Below, piece by piece: positions 34,658 through 43,721 of a DNA stretch of 64,000 bases. Below the pieces are notes generated by a model that saw only the letters and a list, made by a program, of their open reading frames with translations, did no database searches and was not told where the DNA came from. Location: NCBI RefSeq assembly GCF_008107725.1, contig NZ_VIRN01000068.1:1-64000 (forward strand), read 5' to 3'. This DNA comes from Marinobacter sp. BW6 (GTDB taxonomy: Bacteria; Pseudomonadota; Gammaproteobacteria; Pseudomonadales; Oleiphilaceae). The first letter of the stretch is position 1. Each line of letters starts with the position of its first letter. Made by a program: the position numbers and the translations under genes.

Positions 34658-36331
34658 ATGTTTGATCGTCACTACAAGGTCTGGCCGAAAGAGCTGCCGA
34701 AGACCATGACCCTGCCGAAAACCAGTGTCTATACCAACCTGGAAATCTCGGCACGGCGCTACCCGGACCACACTGCCATTATCTTCTACGACGCGCCCAT
34801 TACCTACCGGCGCCTCAATGAAGAGGTGGAAACGATGGCGGGCTACCTGCAGGCACAAGGCGTGAAGAAGGGCGATCGGGTGCTGCTGTATATGCAGAAT
34901 TCACCCCAGTACGTGATCTCCTATTACGCCATCCTGCGGGCCGATGCGGTGGTGATTCCGGTTAATCCGATGAACCGGTCAGCGGAGCTGGAGCATTTCA
35001 TTGCCGATACCTGCGCCTCGGTTTGCCTGGCCGGCCAGGAACTGGCGGGCTTTATTGCACCCATGATGGGCGACAGCAATCTTGAACAGGTGGTGGTGGC
35101 CTCTTACAGCACCTACATCGATCCCGAGACGGATCTGGATCTTCCCGCTGAAGTGGCGGCACCGGTCTGGTCACAGGAAATGCCGGGGGTGGTCACCTGG
35201 GAGGCGGCCATGGCGGCCGGACATAAACCAACACCTCACACGGCCACCCCGGACGACCTGGCGGTAATTCCATACAGTTCAGGCACCACCGGTGCACCGA
35301 AGGGCTGCATGCACACCCATCGGTCGGTGATGGCCACGGCCATCCACCGGATATTCTGGAACCTGACCACGCCAGACAGCGTGCAGCTCTCGACACTGCC
35401 GTTCTTCCATGTAACCGGCATGACCGGTTCCATGAATGGCCCCATTGCGGCAGGCGCAGCCTCAGTGATCATGACTCGCTGGGATCGGACCACCGCCTCA
35501 AGACTGATTGAGCGCTACAAAGTCACTGGCTGGACCAATATCGTCACCATGGCGGTGGATTTCCTCTCCAACCCCGATATTGGCAAGTACGACCTGAGCA
35601 GCCTCAACATGATTGGCGGCGGCGGTGCGACCATGCCCTCTGCCGTGGCTGAAAAGCTCAAGCGGATGACCGGGCTGGACTACATCGAGGGCTACGGCCT
35701 TTCGGAAACCATGGCGGCCACTCACATCAATCCCAATGGCCATCCCAAATCCCAGTGCCTGGGCATCCCGGTGTTCGATGTGGACAGCCGGATCATTGAT
35801 GTCGATACGCTGGAGGAGAAAGGTCCGGGCGAGACCGGGGAAATTGTTTCCTGCGGGCCCCAGGTTACCCAGGGGTACTGGAATCGACCGGCGGAAACCG
35901 AAGCGGCGTTTGTGGAAATCGACGGCAAACGATTCTTCCGGACCGGGGATCTGGGCTATTACGACGAAGACGGCTATTTCTTCATGGTCGATCGGGTCAA
36001 ACGGATGATCAACGCCTCGGGCTACAAGGTCTGGCCGTCAGAAGTCGAGGGACTGATGTACCGACACCCGGCGATACACGAGGTCTGTATTATCTCTGCT
36101 CCGGACCCCAAGCGGGGTGAGACGGTCAAGGCCTGTATTGTTCTGACACCGGAGGCTGAGGGCCAGACCACGGTCGAAGACATCATCGCCTGGTGCAAGG
36201 AAAATATGGCTACCTACAAGGTGCCGACCATTGTTGAGTTCGTGGACCAGCTGCCGAAGTCGCCTACTGGCAAACTGATGTGGCGAGCGCTGCAGGAAGA
36301 GGAGTGGAAGAAAGCAAAACCGACGGGCTGA
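34658..36331 (+). CDS. AMP-forming acyl-CoA ligase
   Basis: The 557-residue ligase has all adenylate-forming motifs: PYSSGTTGAPKGCMHTH, GYGLSETMAATH, RTGDLGYYDEDGYFF and the catalytic lysine in SPTGKLMWR. It activates a carboxylic acid to its CoA thioester and would feed the dehydrogenases in the same operon. The ATG at 34658 is chosen because GGAG lies nine bases upstream; a GTG five codons earlier overlaps that site. It is the last gene before a strong hairpin. Chain length cannot be predicted; both fatty and hydroxy or dicarboxylic acids are possible. Confidence 0.9.
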   Translation: MFDRHYKVWPKELPKTMTLPKTSVYTNLEISARRYPDHTAIIFYDAPITYRRLNEEVETMAGYLQAQGVKKGDRVLLYMQNSPQYVISYYAILRADAVVIPVNPMNRSAELEHFIADTCASVCLAGQELAGFIAPMMGDSNLEQVVVASYSTYIDPETDLDLPAEVAAPVWSQEMPGVVTWEAAMAAGHKPTPHTATPDDLAVIPYSSGTTGAPKGCMHTHRSVMATAIHRIFWNLTTPDSVQLSTLPFFHVTGMTGSMNGPIAAGAASVIMTRWDRTTASRLIERYKVTGWTNIVTMAVDFLSNPDIGKYDLSSLNMIGGGGATMPSAVAEKLKRMTGLDYIEGYGLSETMAATHINPNGHPKSQCLGIPVFDVDSRIIDVDTLEEKGPGETGEIVSCGPQVTQGYWNRPAETEAAFVEIDGKRFFRTGDLGYYDEDGYFFMVDRVKRMINASGYKVWPSEVEGLMYRHPAIHEVCIISAPDPKRGETVKACIVLTPEAEGQTTVEDIIAWCKENMATYKVPTIVEFVDQLPKSPTGKLMWRALQEEEWKKAKPTG

Positions 36332-36342
36332 GGGGCCATGAA

Positions 36343-36370
36343 GCACCGGCCCCGTCTGATCGGGGCCGGT
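36343..36370. terminator. Strong hairpin between convergent operons
   Basis: An 11-bp perfect GC-rich stem (36343-36353 with 36360-36370) and a six-base loop sit between the ligase stop and the convergent dehydrogenase stop. There is no clear T-run on either side, so it may stop transcripts only partly or protect their 3' ends. Confidence 0.6.
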
Positions 36371-36385
36371 GACTTGATCAGCAGG

Positions 36386-37528
<1,143 letters not shown>

Positions 37529-37538
37529 GGTCGCCTCC

Positions 37539-38735
37539 TTAAAGCCCGAGAATCATTTTCGACACGATGTTTTTCTGGATCTCGTTGGATCCGCCGAAAA
37601 TCGACAGCTTGCGGTTATTGAAGTACTGGGGAGTCACCGGTGCGGCGTTCTCGTCAGAAAGGAAGTCGCCGTCGTAATCCAGGTCCATTTCCTCTTCCAC
37701 AAAGGGAATGGCATAGGGACCAATGGCCCGGCGAGCCAGGTCGTTGATGGTCTGGCGGATCTCGGTGCCCCGGACTTTCAGCATGGAGCTTTCCGCTCCC
37801 GGCATGCCGCCGCCTTCCACGGACGCGATAATGCGCAGGTTGCTGATTGCCGCAGCCATCAGGTCAATTTCAACCTGGGCGATACGCTGGCTGAACGAGG
37901 CATCCTCAATCAGCGGGCGACCGTTCTTGATCCGGCGGGTTGCCAGTTCCTTCAGATGCTGCAATGCGGCCTTGGAAATGCCTATGCCGGCCAGACCGGT
38001 GCGTTCGTAGGTCAGCAGGTACTTGGCGTAGGTCCAGCCCTTGTCTTCCTCGCCCACGAGGTTCTCAACCGGGACTTTCACATCCTCGAAGAACACTTCG
38101 TTGACCTCATGCTCGCCATCCAGGGTGATGATGGGGCGCACGGTAATGCCCGGTGTGTCCATGTCGATCAGCAGGAAGGAAATGCCCTCCTGGGCTTTCA
38201 CTTCGGTATTGGTGCGCACCAGGCAGAAAATCATGTTGGCGTGCTGGCCCAGGGTGGTCCAGGTTTTCTGGCCATTCACGATGTAATGGTCGCCGTCACG
38301 AACCGCCCGGGTCTTTAGAGAGGCCAGGTCGGAACCGGCACCGGGCTCGGAGTAGCCCTGGCACCACCAGTCCTCGCCGCTGACAATGCGTGGCAGGTAT
38401 CTCTGCTTCTGCTCTTCGGTGCCAAACTTGATGATGACCGGCGCCACCATGTTCACGCCGAACGGAACGGAGCGCGGTGCTCCGTAGCGGGAGGACTCTT
38501 CATCCCAGATGTGCTTCTGAACCGGGGTCCAGTTCACACCGCCATATTCTTCCGGCCAGTGAGTGGCGTACCAGCCCTGTTCACTGAGGATTTTCTGCCA
38601 GCGCTGGTGGTCCTCTTTGGACAGCCGGCGGAACCCTTTCACCTTGGCGGCGATATCCGCCGGCAACTTCTCATCCAGGAACGCGCGGACTTCGTCACGG
38701 AAGGCGAGTTCCTCGGCGGTGTAGTTCAAGTTCAT
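37539..38735 (-). CDS. Acyl-CoA dehydrogenase, large (catalytic) subunit, PimC-like
   Basis: The 398-residue protein has FAD/substrate motifs WWCQGYSEPGAGSDLASL and a C-terminal GGSNEIQKNIVSKMILGL, whose Glu sits at the catalytic-base position. Together with the adjacent small subunit it resembles the large subunit of pimeloyl-CoA dehydrogenase. It would introduce the 2,3 double bond into a longer or functionalised acyl-CoA. The start is supported by GAGG. It lies 30 bp after the glutaryl-CoA dehydrogenase gene, so the three form one minus-strand operon. Confidence 0.87.
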   Translation of the reverse strand: MNLNYTAEELAFRDEVRAFLDEKLPADIAAKVKGFRRLSKEDHQRWQKILSEQGWYATHWPEEYGGVNWTPVQKHIWDEESSRYGAPRSVPFGVNMVAPVIIKFGTEEQKQRYLPRIVSGEDWWCQGYSEPGAGSDLASLKTRAVRDGDHYIVNGQKTWTTLGQHANMIFCLVRTNTEVKAQEGISFLLIDMDTPGITVRPIITLDGEHEVNEVFFEDVKVPVENLVGEEDKGWTYAKYLLTYERTGLAGIGISKAALQHLKELATRRIKNGRPLIEDASFSQRIAQVEIDLMAAAISNLRIIASVEGGGMPGAESSMLKVRGTEIRQTINDLARRAIGPYAIPFVEEEMDLDYDGDFLSDENAAPVTPQYFNNRKLSIFGGSNEIQKNIVSKMILGL

Positions 38736-38765
38736 GGGAAAACCTCGTTCGCGTTGATCTGAAAG

Positions 38766-39935
38766 TCAGCTGAAAGCCGGAATACCGGTCTGGCCCCGCC
38801 CCAGAATCAGGGCGTGGACATCGTGCGTACCCTCATAGGTGTTCACGGCTTCCAGGTTCATCACGTGGCGGATTACGTGGTACTCGTCGGAAATGCCGTT
38901 ACCGCCATGCATGTCCCGGGCAACCCGGGCGATGTCCAGGGCTTTGCCGCAGTTATTGCGCTTGAGCAACGAAATGGCATCCGGCGTCACGGTGCCGGCA
39001 TCCATCATGCGGCCCAGTTGCAAAGCGGCCTGCAGGCCAATGGTGATCTCGGTCTGCATGTCCACCAGCTTTTTCTGGATCAGCTGGTTGGCAGCCAACG
39101 GCTTGCCGAACTGCTTGCGCTCGAGGGTGTAGTTGCGGGCCGCGTGCCAGCAGAATTCAGCGGCGCCCAGTGAGCCCCAGCTAATGCCGAAGCGGGCCTT
39201 GTTGAGGCAACTGAAGGGACCTTTCAGGCCTTCCACCTCAAGGTGGTTCTCTTCCGGAACGAAAACCTCATCCATGAAGATGGAGCCGGTTTCCGATGCC
39301 CTTAGAGAGAACTTGCCGTCAATCTTCGGGGTGTCCAGGCCTTTGGCCCCTTCACGCTCGATAACGAAGCCGTTCACCTTGCCATCCAGTTTGGCCCAGA
39401 CCACACAGACGTCGGCAATGGGGGAGTTGGTGATCCAGGTTTTGGAACCGCTCAGCAGATAGCCGCCGTCGACCTTTTTCGCGCGGGTTTCCATGCCGCC
39501 GGGATCAGAACCGTGGTTGGGTTCGGTCAGGCCGAAGCAGCCAACGTATTCACCGGAGGCCAGCTTTGGCAGGATGCGCTTTTTCATCGCTTCCTTGCCA
39601 TAGGAGTAGATTGGGTACATAACCAGGGAAGACTGAACGCTGAGGGCCGAGCGGTAGGCCGAATCCACTCGTTCCACTTCCCGGGCGATAAGCCCGTAGC
39701 AGACATGGTTCAGCCCGGGGCCACCGTATTCCTCTGGCAGAGTTGCGCCCAGCATGCCGAGTTCGCCCATCTGGTTGAAGATGGTGCGATCGAACTTTTC
39801 GTGCCGGTTGGCCTCAGTGATGCCGGGCATCAATTGCTCATCACAGAAGCTGCGGATGCTGTCACGGACCTGACGCTCGGTTTCGTCCAGTTGGGCATCG
39901 AAACCCAGCAGATCATTCCAGGGTGCGGAAGCCAT
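38766..39935 (-). CDS. gcdH: Glutaryl-CoA dehydrogenase
   Basis: The 389-residue enzyme would oxidise and decarboxylate glutaryl-CoA to crotonyl-CoA. The segments [19 protein letters not shown] and [19 protein letters not shown], and the catalytic Glu in [16 protein letters not shown], are typical of this group rather than of straight-chain dehydrogenases. AGGAGA precedes the ATG. As first gene of an operon with a PimC/D-like enzyme it suggests degradation of odd-chain dicarboxylates ending in glutaryl-CoA. A TGTTTC-N7-GAAACA palindrome lies upstream. Confidence 0.9.
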   Translation of the reverse strand: MASAPWNDLLGFDAQLDETERQVRDSIRSFCDEQLMPGITEANRHEKFDRTIFNQMGELGMLGATLPEEYGGPGLNHVCYGLIAREVERVDSAYRSALSVQSSLVMYPIYSYGKEAMKKRILPKLASGEYVGCFGLTEPNHGSDPGGMETRAKKVDGGYLLSGSKTWITNSPIADVCVVWAKLDGKVNGFVIEREGAKGLDTPKIDGKFSLRASETGSIFMDEVFVPEENHLEVEGLKGPFSCLNKARFGISWGSLGAAEFCWHAARNYTLERKQFGKPLAANQLIQKKLVDMQTEITIGLQAALQLGRMMDAGTVTPDAISLLKRNNCGKALDIARVARDMHGGNGISDEYHVIRHVMNLEAVNTYEGTHDVHALILGRGQTGIPAFS

Positions 39936-40015
39936 TTTATGTTCTCCTGAAAGCGAATATCGGAAGCCCGGTTATAGGGCTGCCGGACCAATCTGTGCTA
40001 TCTTTGTGTTACTGA

Positions 40016-40034
40016 TGTTTCATTAAGCGAAACA
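40016..40034. promoter_or_regulatory. Inverted repeat TGTTTC-N7-GAAACA, candidate IclR-type operator
   Basis: The site lies 81 bp upstream of the gcdH start and 85 bp before the divergent membrane-protein gene. Similar TGTTTC/GAAACA motifs lie before the IclR regulator gene (42553-42577) and the hydratase/dehydrogenase gene (near 43673). Confidence 0.45.
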
Positions 40035-40118
40035 CAGTTTTGTAATTCGTTGTTGAAAGACTAATCCGGGTGTTGTGGAAATGCAAGCAGTGTTCAAACC
40101 TGACCAGGTGCCCCTATC

Positions 40119-41480
40119 GTGAGCGCTATGCTGCAGTGGCTGGTCTCTCTGGCGGTGGTGACAGAGCTGGTGGCTATCTGCCTCGGGCACCGCGAACTGA
40201 GTGCCCTGGCGGGCGTGATGTTTGTCTGCGCCTTTCTGGCGGGAGCCGGACGCCTGCAGGTTTATGCCAGGATGCTGTTGGTCATTGCCCTGATTGTTCT
40301 GGCGGGCCTCGCCTGGCGTGGGTCTCTGGATGCCGGGCAGCTGCTTAAGGCAGCGTCTGACGCGGCCTTCTATTCCGCGTTTCTGGGTAGCCTGGGCATG
40401 ATGCAGTGCCTGGTGCGCCGGTTCGAAGTGTTGCGCCGGATTCACGACGTGCTGCTGGGCGGCAAGCCAATCCTGCTCTACCCCAAGTACGCCCTGGTGA
40501 GTTGCGGCGTAGCGACGGTTCTGAGTTTCGGGATGATGAATTTGTTGTGCGGAACGCTTTCGGAAACCCTGCGCGAGCGCGGAATCACCGGTGACTCCCG
40601 CCTGCAGTGGTTGCGCAGCGTCCTGATAAGCGCCCTGAGAGGGTTTGCCCTGGTGCCTCTGGTTGCGCCAACCAGCGTCGCTGTCGCCATTCTTACCCGC
40701 GAACTCCCCCAGTTGAGCTGGTCGCAGCTGCTGCCATTCGGGCTGGTTGCGGCGCTTCTGATGGTGCTGATTGGCTGGGTGCTGGAACAGCGCCGGTTCC
40801 GCAGGGTCAGCAGTGAGCGCATCGCCGTCGAAGGCTGGCTCCCGGGCACGGGACGTCTTCTGTTTCTTATTCTCCTGGTATTCACGGTGATGGCGGGGCT
40901 GGTAGCGACGACCGGATTCAAGGTGTCGGTGGCGGCCATGCTGTCCGTGCCCACCGTAACGCTGATTTACATGTTCTGGCAGGAGCGGGGGTTGATGCCG
41001 GTTCTGCGGGAAGGCGCCGGCCAGATATGGACCATGCAGAATGAAATGGCCATTTTCGCCGCTTCTGCGATCCTCGGTGTGGCCCTGTCCGCGGTTATTC
41101 CAGCCGATGCGCTGGCGGGTCTGGTCGCCACCGGCAGTGGTGTTTTCCTTGTCGCGGTCGTGGGCATGCTGATGATGCCCATGTTCTCCATGATCGGGGT
41201 CATTCCCATCACGGTACTGAGTGTTCAGGCCGGATTACTGCCCCAACTGGTGGCCGAGGGAATGGACTTGCTGCCCGTTGCCGTGGCTCTGGTGATTGGC
41301 TTTTCCCTGGCCATGATGCTGTCGCCCTTCGGCCCCTCTGTCATGCTGTTGTCGCGGTTCGGGCAGATACCCCGTTGGGTCGTGGCGTTTCGATGGAATG
41401 GCCTGTTTGCGCTGATAGCACTGCCAGTACTGCTGGTTCTGACGGCGCTGGTGGCCTGGCTTGCACCGGCACTGGGCTGA
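40119..41480 (+). CDS. Polytopic inner-membrane protein, putative transporter
   Basis: The 453-residue product was not recognised with certainty. It is almost entirely hydrophobic, with about eleven to thirteen membrane segments, short loops, and a repeated layout with two internal halves (about 1-220 and 240-453). This suggests a secondary transporter. No binding motif is visible. A GTG start at 40119 is preferred because AGGTG lies upstream; an ATG at 40128 is an alternative. It diverges from gcdH and could import the acid degraded by the neighbouring enzymes, which is inference from context only. Confidence 0.75.
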   Translation: MSAMLQWLVSLAVVTELVAICLGHRELSALAGVMFVCAFLAGAGRLQVYARMLLVIALIVLAGLAWRGSLDAGQLLKAASDAAFYSAFLGSLGMMQCLVRRFEVLRRIHDVLLGGKPILLYPKYALVSCGVATVLSFGMMNLLCGTLSETLRERGITGDSRLQWLRSVLISALRGFALVPLVAPTSVAVAILTRELPQLSWSQLLPFGLVAALLMVLIGWVLEQRRFRRVSSERIAVEGWLPGTGRLLFLILLVFTVMAGLVATTGFKVSVAAMLSVPTVTLIYMFWQERGLMPVLREGAGQIWTMQNEMAIFAASAILGVALSAVIPADALAGLVATGSGVFLVAVVGMLMMPMFSMIGVIPITVLSVQAGLLPQLVAEGMDLLPVAVALVIGFSLAMMLSPFGPSVMLLSRFGQIPRWVVAFRWNGLFALIALPVLLVLTALVAWLAPALG

Positions 41481-41503
41481 CCGGTGCTGCAGTCTTTTGG
41501 CGG

Positions 41504-42433
41504 TCAGTAGCCCCGGTCGGTATCCACGACCCCGGAAATTGCGCGACCGGCGGCATGATCTCGGATCTTGCCTGTGATCTGCTCAATGGTGGCATCCCGC
41601 AGGGTCCGGGCCGAGATGTGTGGGGTGATGGTGATCTCCTTCCGTTCCCAGAAGGGATGCCCCTCGGGCAAGGGCTCCTTGCGGAACACGTCGAGCGAGG
41701 CACGCAGCAGTTTGCCCTCGTCCAGCGCCCGGAGCAGGTCATCCTCCACCAGATGCTCACCCCGGCCAACGTTGATTAGCACGGCACCCGGCTGGAGCTG
41801 GCTCAGCATCTCATAGTTGATGATATCCCGGGTTTCGCTGGTCAGCGGCAGCGTGTTGACCAGCACCCGGGTGGATTTCAGAAAGTCGCCGAGCTGACCT
41901 TGGCCGGCGTAGGTGCTGACACCTTCCACGCTGTGCTCCCCACGGGCCCAGCCACTGACCTGATAATCCAGATCGGCCAGTGTGCGGGCAACCCGTTTGC
42001 CAATATGGCCCAGCCCCATGACACCCACCGGCCATTCGCTGCGCTTGATCGGGCGATGGATCTTCCAGATGCCCTGTCTCTGCTGCTCCCGGTAGGTTTC
42101 CATCTCGCGGCTGGCTTCCAGCAGCTGGTGCAGCACGTACTCCGCCATTTGCACCGACATTCCGGCATCTTCCAGGCGCACGACTGTTAGCTCTTCCGGC
42201 AGGTTGGCAACCCTGAGCAGGCCGTCAATACCGGCCCCCAGGTTGAACACCGCTTGCAGATGCTTTTCCCGCTCGAACAGCGCTTCGGGTGGTTGCCACA
42301 CGATGGCGTAATCCGCATCAACGGCGGGCCCTTCCGGATCCCAAACGAAAATCTCTGCATCCGGTAGGCGCTCCTGGATAGGCACTGTCCAGCGTTCCGG
42401 TTTCGGGTCGCCTGCCACAAAAAGTATCTTCAT
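41504..42433 (-). CDS. ghrA: D-2-hydroxyacid dehydrogenase, glyoxylate/hydroxypyruvate reductase A-like
   Basis: The 309-residue NAD(P)-dependent enzyme has the Rossmann motif GVMGLGHIGKRVA, the catalytic Arg region LINVGRGEHLVEDD and the final catalytic His in TPHISARTL. Length and pattern match GhrA, which reduces glyoxylate and hydroxypyruvate. The ATG at 42433 has GGGAGG four bases upstream; the longer frame is not supported. It diverges from the IclR gene and converges with the membrane-protein gene with only 23 bp between stops. Other 2-keto acids are possible substrates. Confidence 0.85.
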   Translation of the reverse strand: MKILFVAGDPKPERWTVPIQERLPDAEIFVWDPEGPAVDADYAIVWQPPEALFEREKHLQAVFNLGAGIDGLLRVANLPEELTVVRLEDAGMSVQMAEYVLHQLLEASREMETYREQQRQGIWKIHRPIKRSEWPVGVMGLGHIGKRVARTLADLDYQVSGWARGEHSVEGVSTYAGQGQLGDFLKSTRVLVNTLPLTSETRDIINYEMLSQLQPGAVLINVGRGEHLVEDDLLRALDEGKLLRASLDVFRKEPLPEGHPFWERKEITITPHISARTLRDATIEQITGKIRDHAAGRAISGVVDTDRGY

Positions 42434-42552
42434 TTTGCCTCCCGGGGGTCGCCACAGAGTTCGTTGGCTGTTAAGTTGTTTTGCAATGCAGAATAAGATA
42501 TCGGATAACTTGATTAAAGCCGGCACCAGATACCGCCATGCGATTTCGGATT

Positions 42553-42577
42553 TGAAACATAAGTAATAAGTGTTTCA
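42553..42577. promoter_or_regulatory. Inverted repeat TGAAACA-N11-TGTTTCA upstream of the IclR gene
   Basis: Perfect seven-base arms lie at 42553-42559 and 42571-42577, in the gap between the ghrA-like gene and the IclR gene. The position fits autoregulation or control of the divergent pair. Confidence 0.5.
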
Positions 42578-42710
42578 TATTTGGTACGAATTTTGAAAAG
42601 ACTTTCTGGTACTTGATTTCTGCAGCGATTAAAATGATGAATCCTTGATTATTCACCATATTAATACACCGGTTACCGGAGCGGGCGACGCGGTTGGAGG
42701 GCGTCCCATT

Positions 42711-43535
42711 ATGGCAGGAAAGAAGCAGATTTCACCGGAACTGACAGTGGCATCCAGTGACGGTGAGCCCGTGAAGCCGGAAAAGGACCGCAAGTTTGTC
42801 GAGGCCCTGTCCCGCGGCCTGGACGTGCTCCGCGCCTTCAGCCAGGGTCCTGTCATCCTCGGCAACCAGGACATCGCCCGCATTACCGGACTGCCCAAGC
42901 CGACAGTATCGCGGATGACCTACACCCTCACCAAGCTGGGATACCTTAGCTACAACACCCAGCTGGAGAAGTACCAGCTCAGTTCCGGCGTGCTGGCACT
43001 GGGTTATGCCTACGTATCCAACCTCAAGGTACGCCAGCTGGCCAAACCCTACATGGACGAGTTCGCCCGCCAGACCAACATGTCGGTCGGCCTGACTTGC
43101 CGGGACCGGTTGCACATGATCTACGTGGAAAACCGGCTGCCACCGGAAGCGTCCCTGTTGCGCATGGATATCGGCCTGAAACTGCCCATGGCGACCACCT
43201 CCGCCGGACGCGCCTACTATTGCGCCATCAGCGACAAGGCCCGCCAGGTCATTGATGACGCCATGTCCGCCAAATACGGTGACGACTGGCCCGAGAAAAA
43301 GGCCGGCCTGGACCAGGCCATGAAGGATTACAAGGAACACGGATTCTGCCTGTCCGTTGGCGAGTGGGACAGGAACATTAACTCCGCCGGCGTGCCCATC
43401 CACCTGCAGGACGGCACTATTATGGCTCTGACCTGTGCTGCGCCTTCCTATTTGGTGCCCGCCGAAAAACTCCGAGGCTCCATTGCCCACCAGTTGGCGA
43501 TGCTGGCGGGGGATATCGAATCGTTGGGGGTTTAG
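42711..43535 (+). CDS. IclR-family transcriptional regulator
   Basis: The 274-residue protein has an N-terminal winged helix (about 25-90; LGNQDIARITGLPKPTVSRM) and a C-terminal IclR effector domain (about 105-270; TSAGRAYYCAIS, FCLSVGEWDRNINSAGVP). IclR regulators respond to small acids and control catabolic genes. The ATG at 42711 has GGAGG ten bases upstream. The gene ends before a strong terminator and sits among acyl-CoA genes with recurring TGTTTC/GAAACA sites, so it probably controls them. The effector is unknown. Confidence 0.9.
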   Translation: MAGKKQISPELTVASSDGEPVKPEKDRKFVEALSRGLDVLRAFSQGPVILGNQDIARITGLPKPTVSRMTYTLTKLGYLSYNTQLEKYQLSSGVLALGYAYVSNLKVRQLAKPYMDEFARQTNMSVGLTCRDRLHMIYVENRLPPEASLLRMDIGLKLPMATTSAGRAYYCAISDKARQVIDDAMSAKYGDDWPEKKAGLDQAMKDYKEHGFCLSVGEWDRNINSAGVPIHLQDGTIMALTCAAPSYLVPAEKLRGSIAHQLAMLAGDIESLGV

Positions 43536-43582
43536 GCTTAACTACCAAAGCTGGGAGAACCTTTCTCGCAGCTTCCGATCAG

Positions 43583-43614
43583 AAAAACCGCAGCCTGACC
43601 CCTGCGGTTTTTTT
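43583..43614 (+). terminator. Rho-independent terminator after the IclR gene
   Basis: An 11-bp stem (43583-43593 with 43602-43612) around an eight-base loop runs into a T-run. It lies 48 bp after the IclR stop and isolates that gene from the hydratase/dehydrogenase gene. Confidence 0.9.
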
Positions 43615-43721
43615 GTGCCTGTAGTTTAATGGGTGGTTGAAACCGTCACGGAACTTGTATTAAATCGTACGCATGTTTCGCTAGTTAAAACCATATTTCA
43701 GAAAGAAAGCGAGGAGAAATT

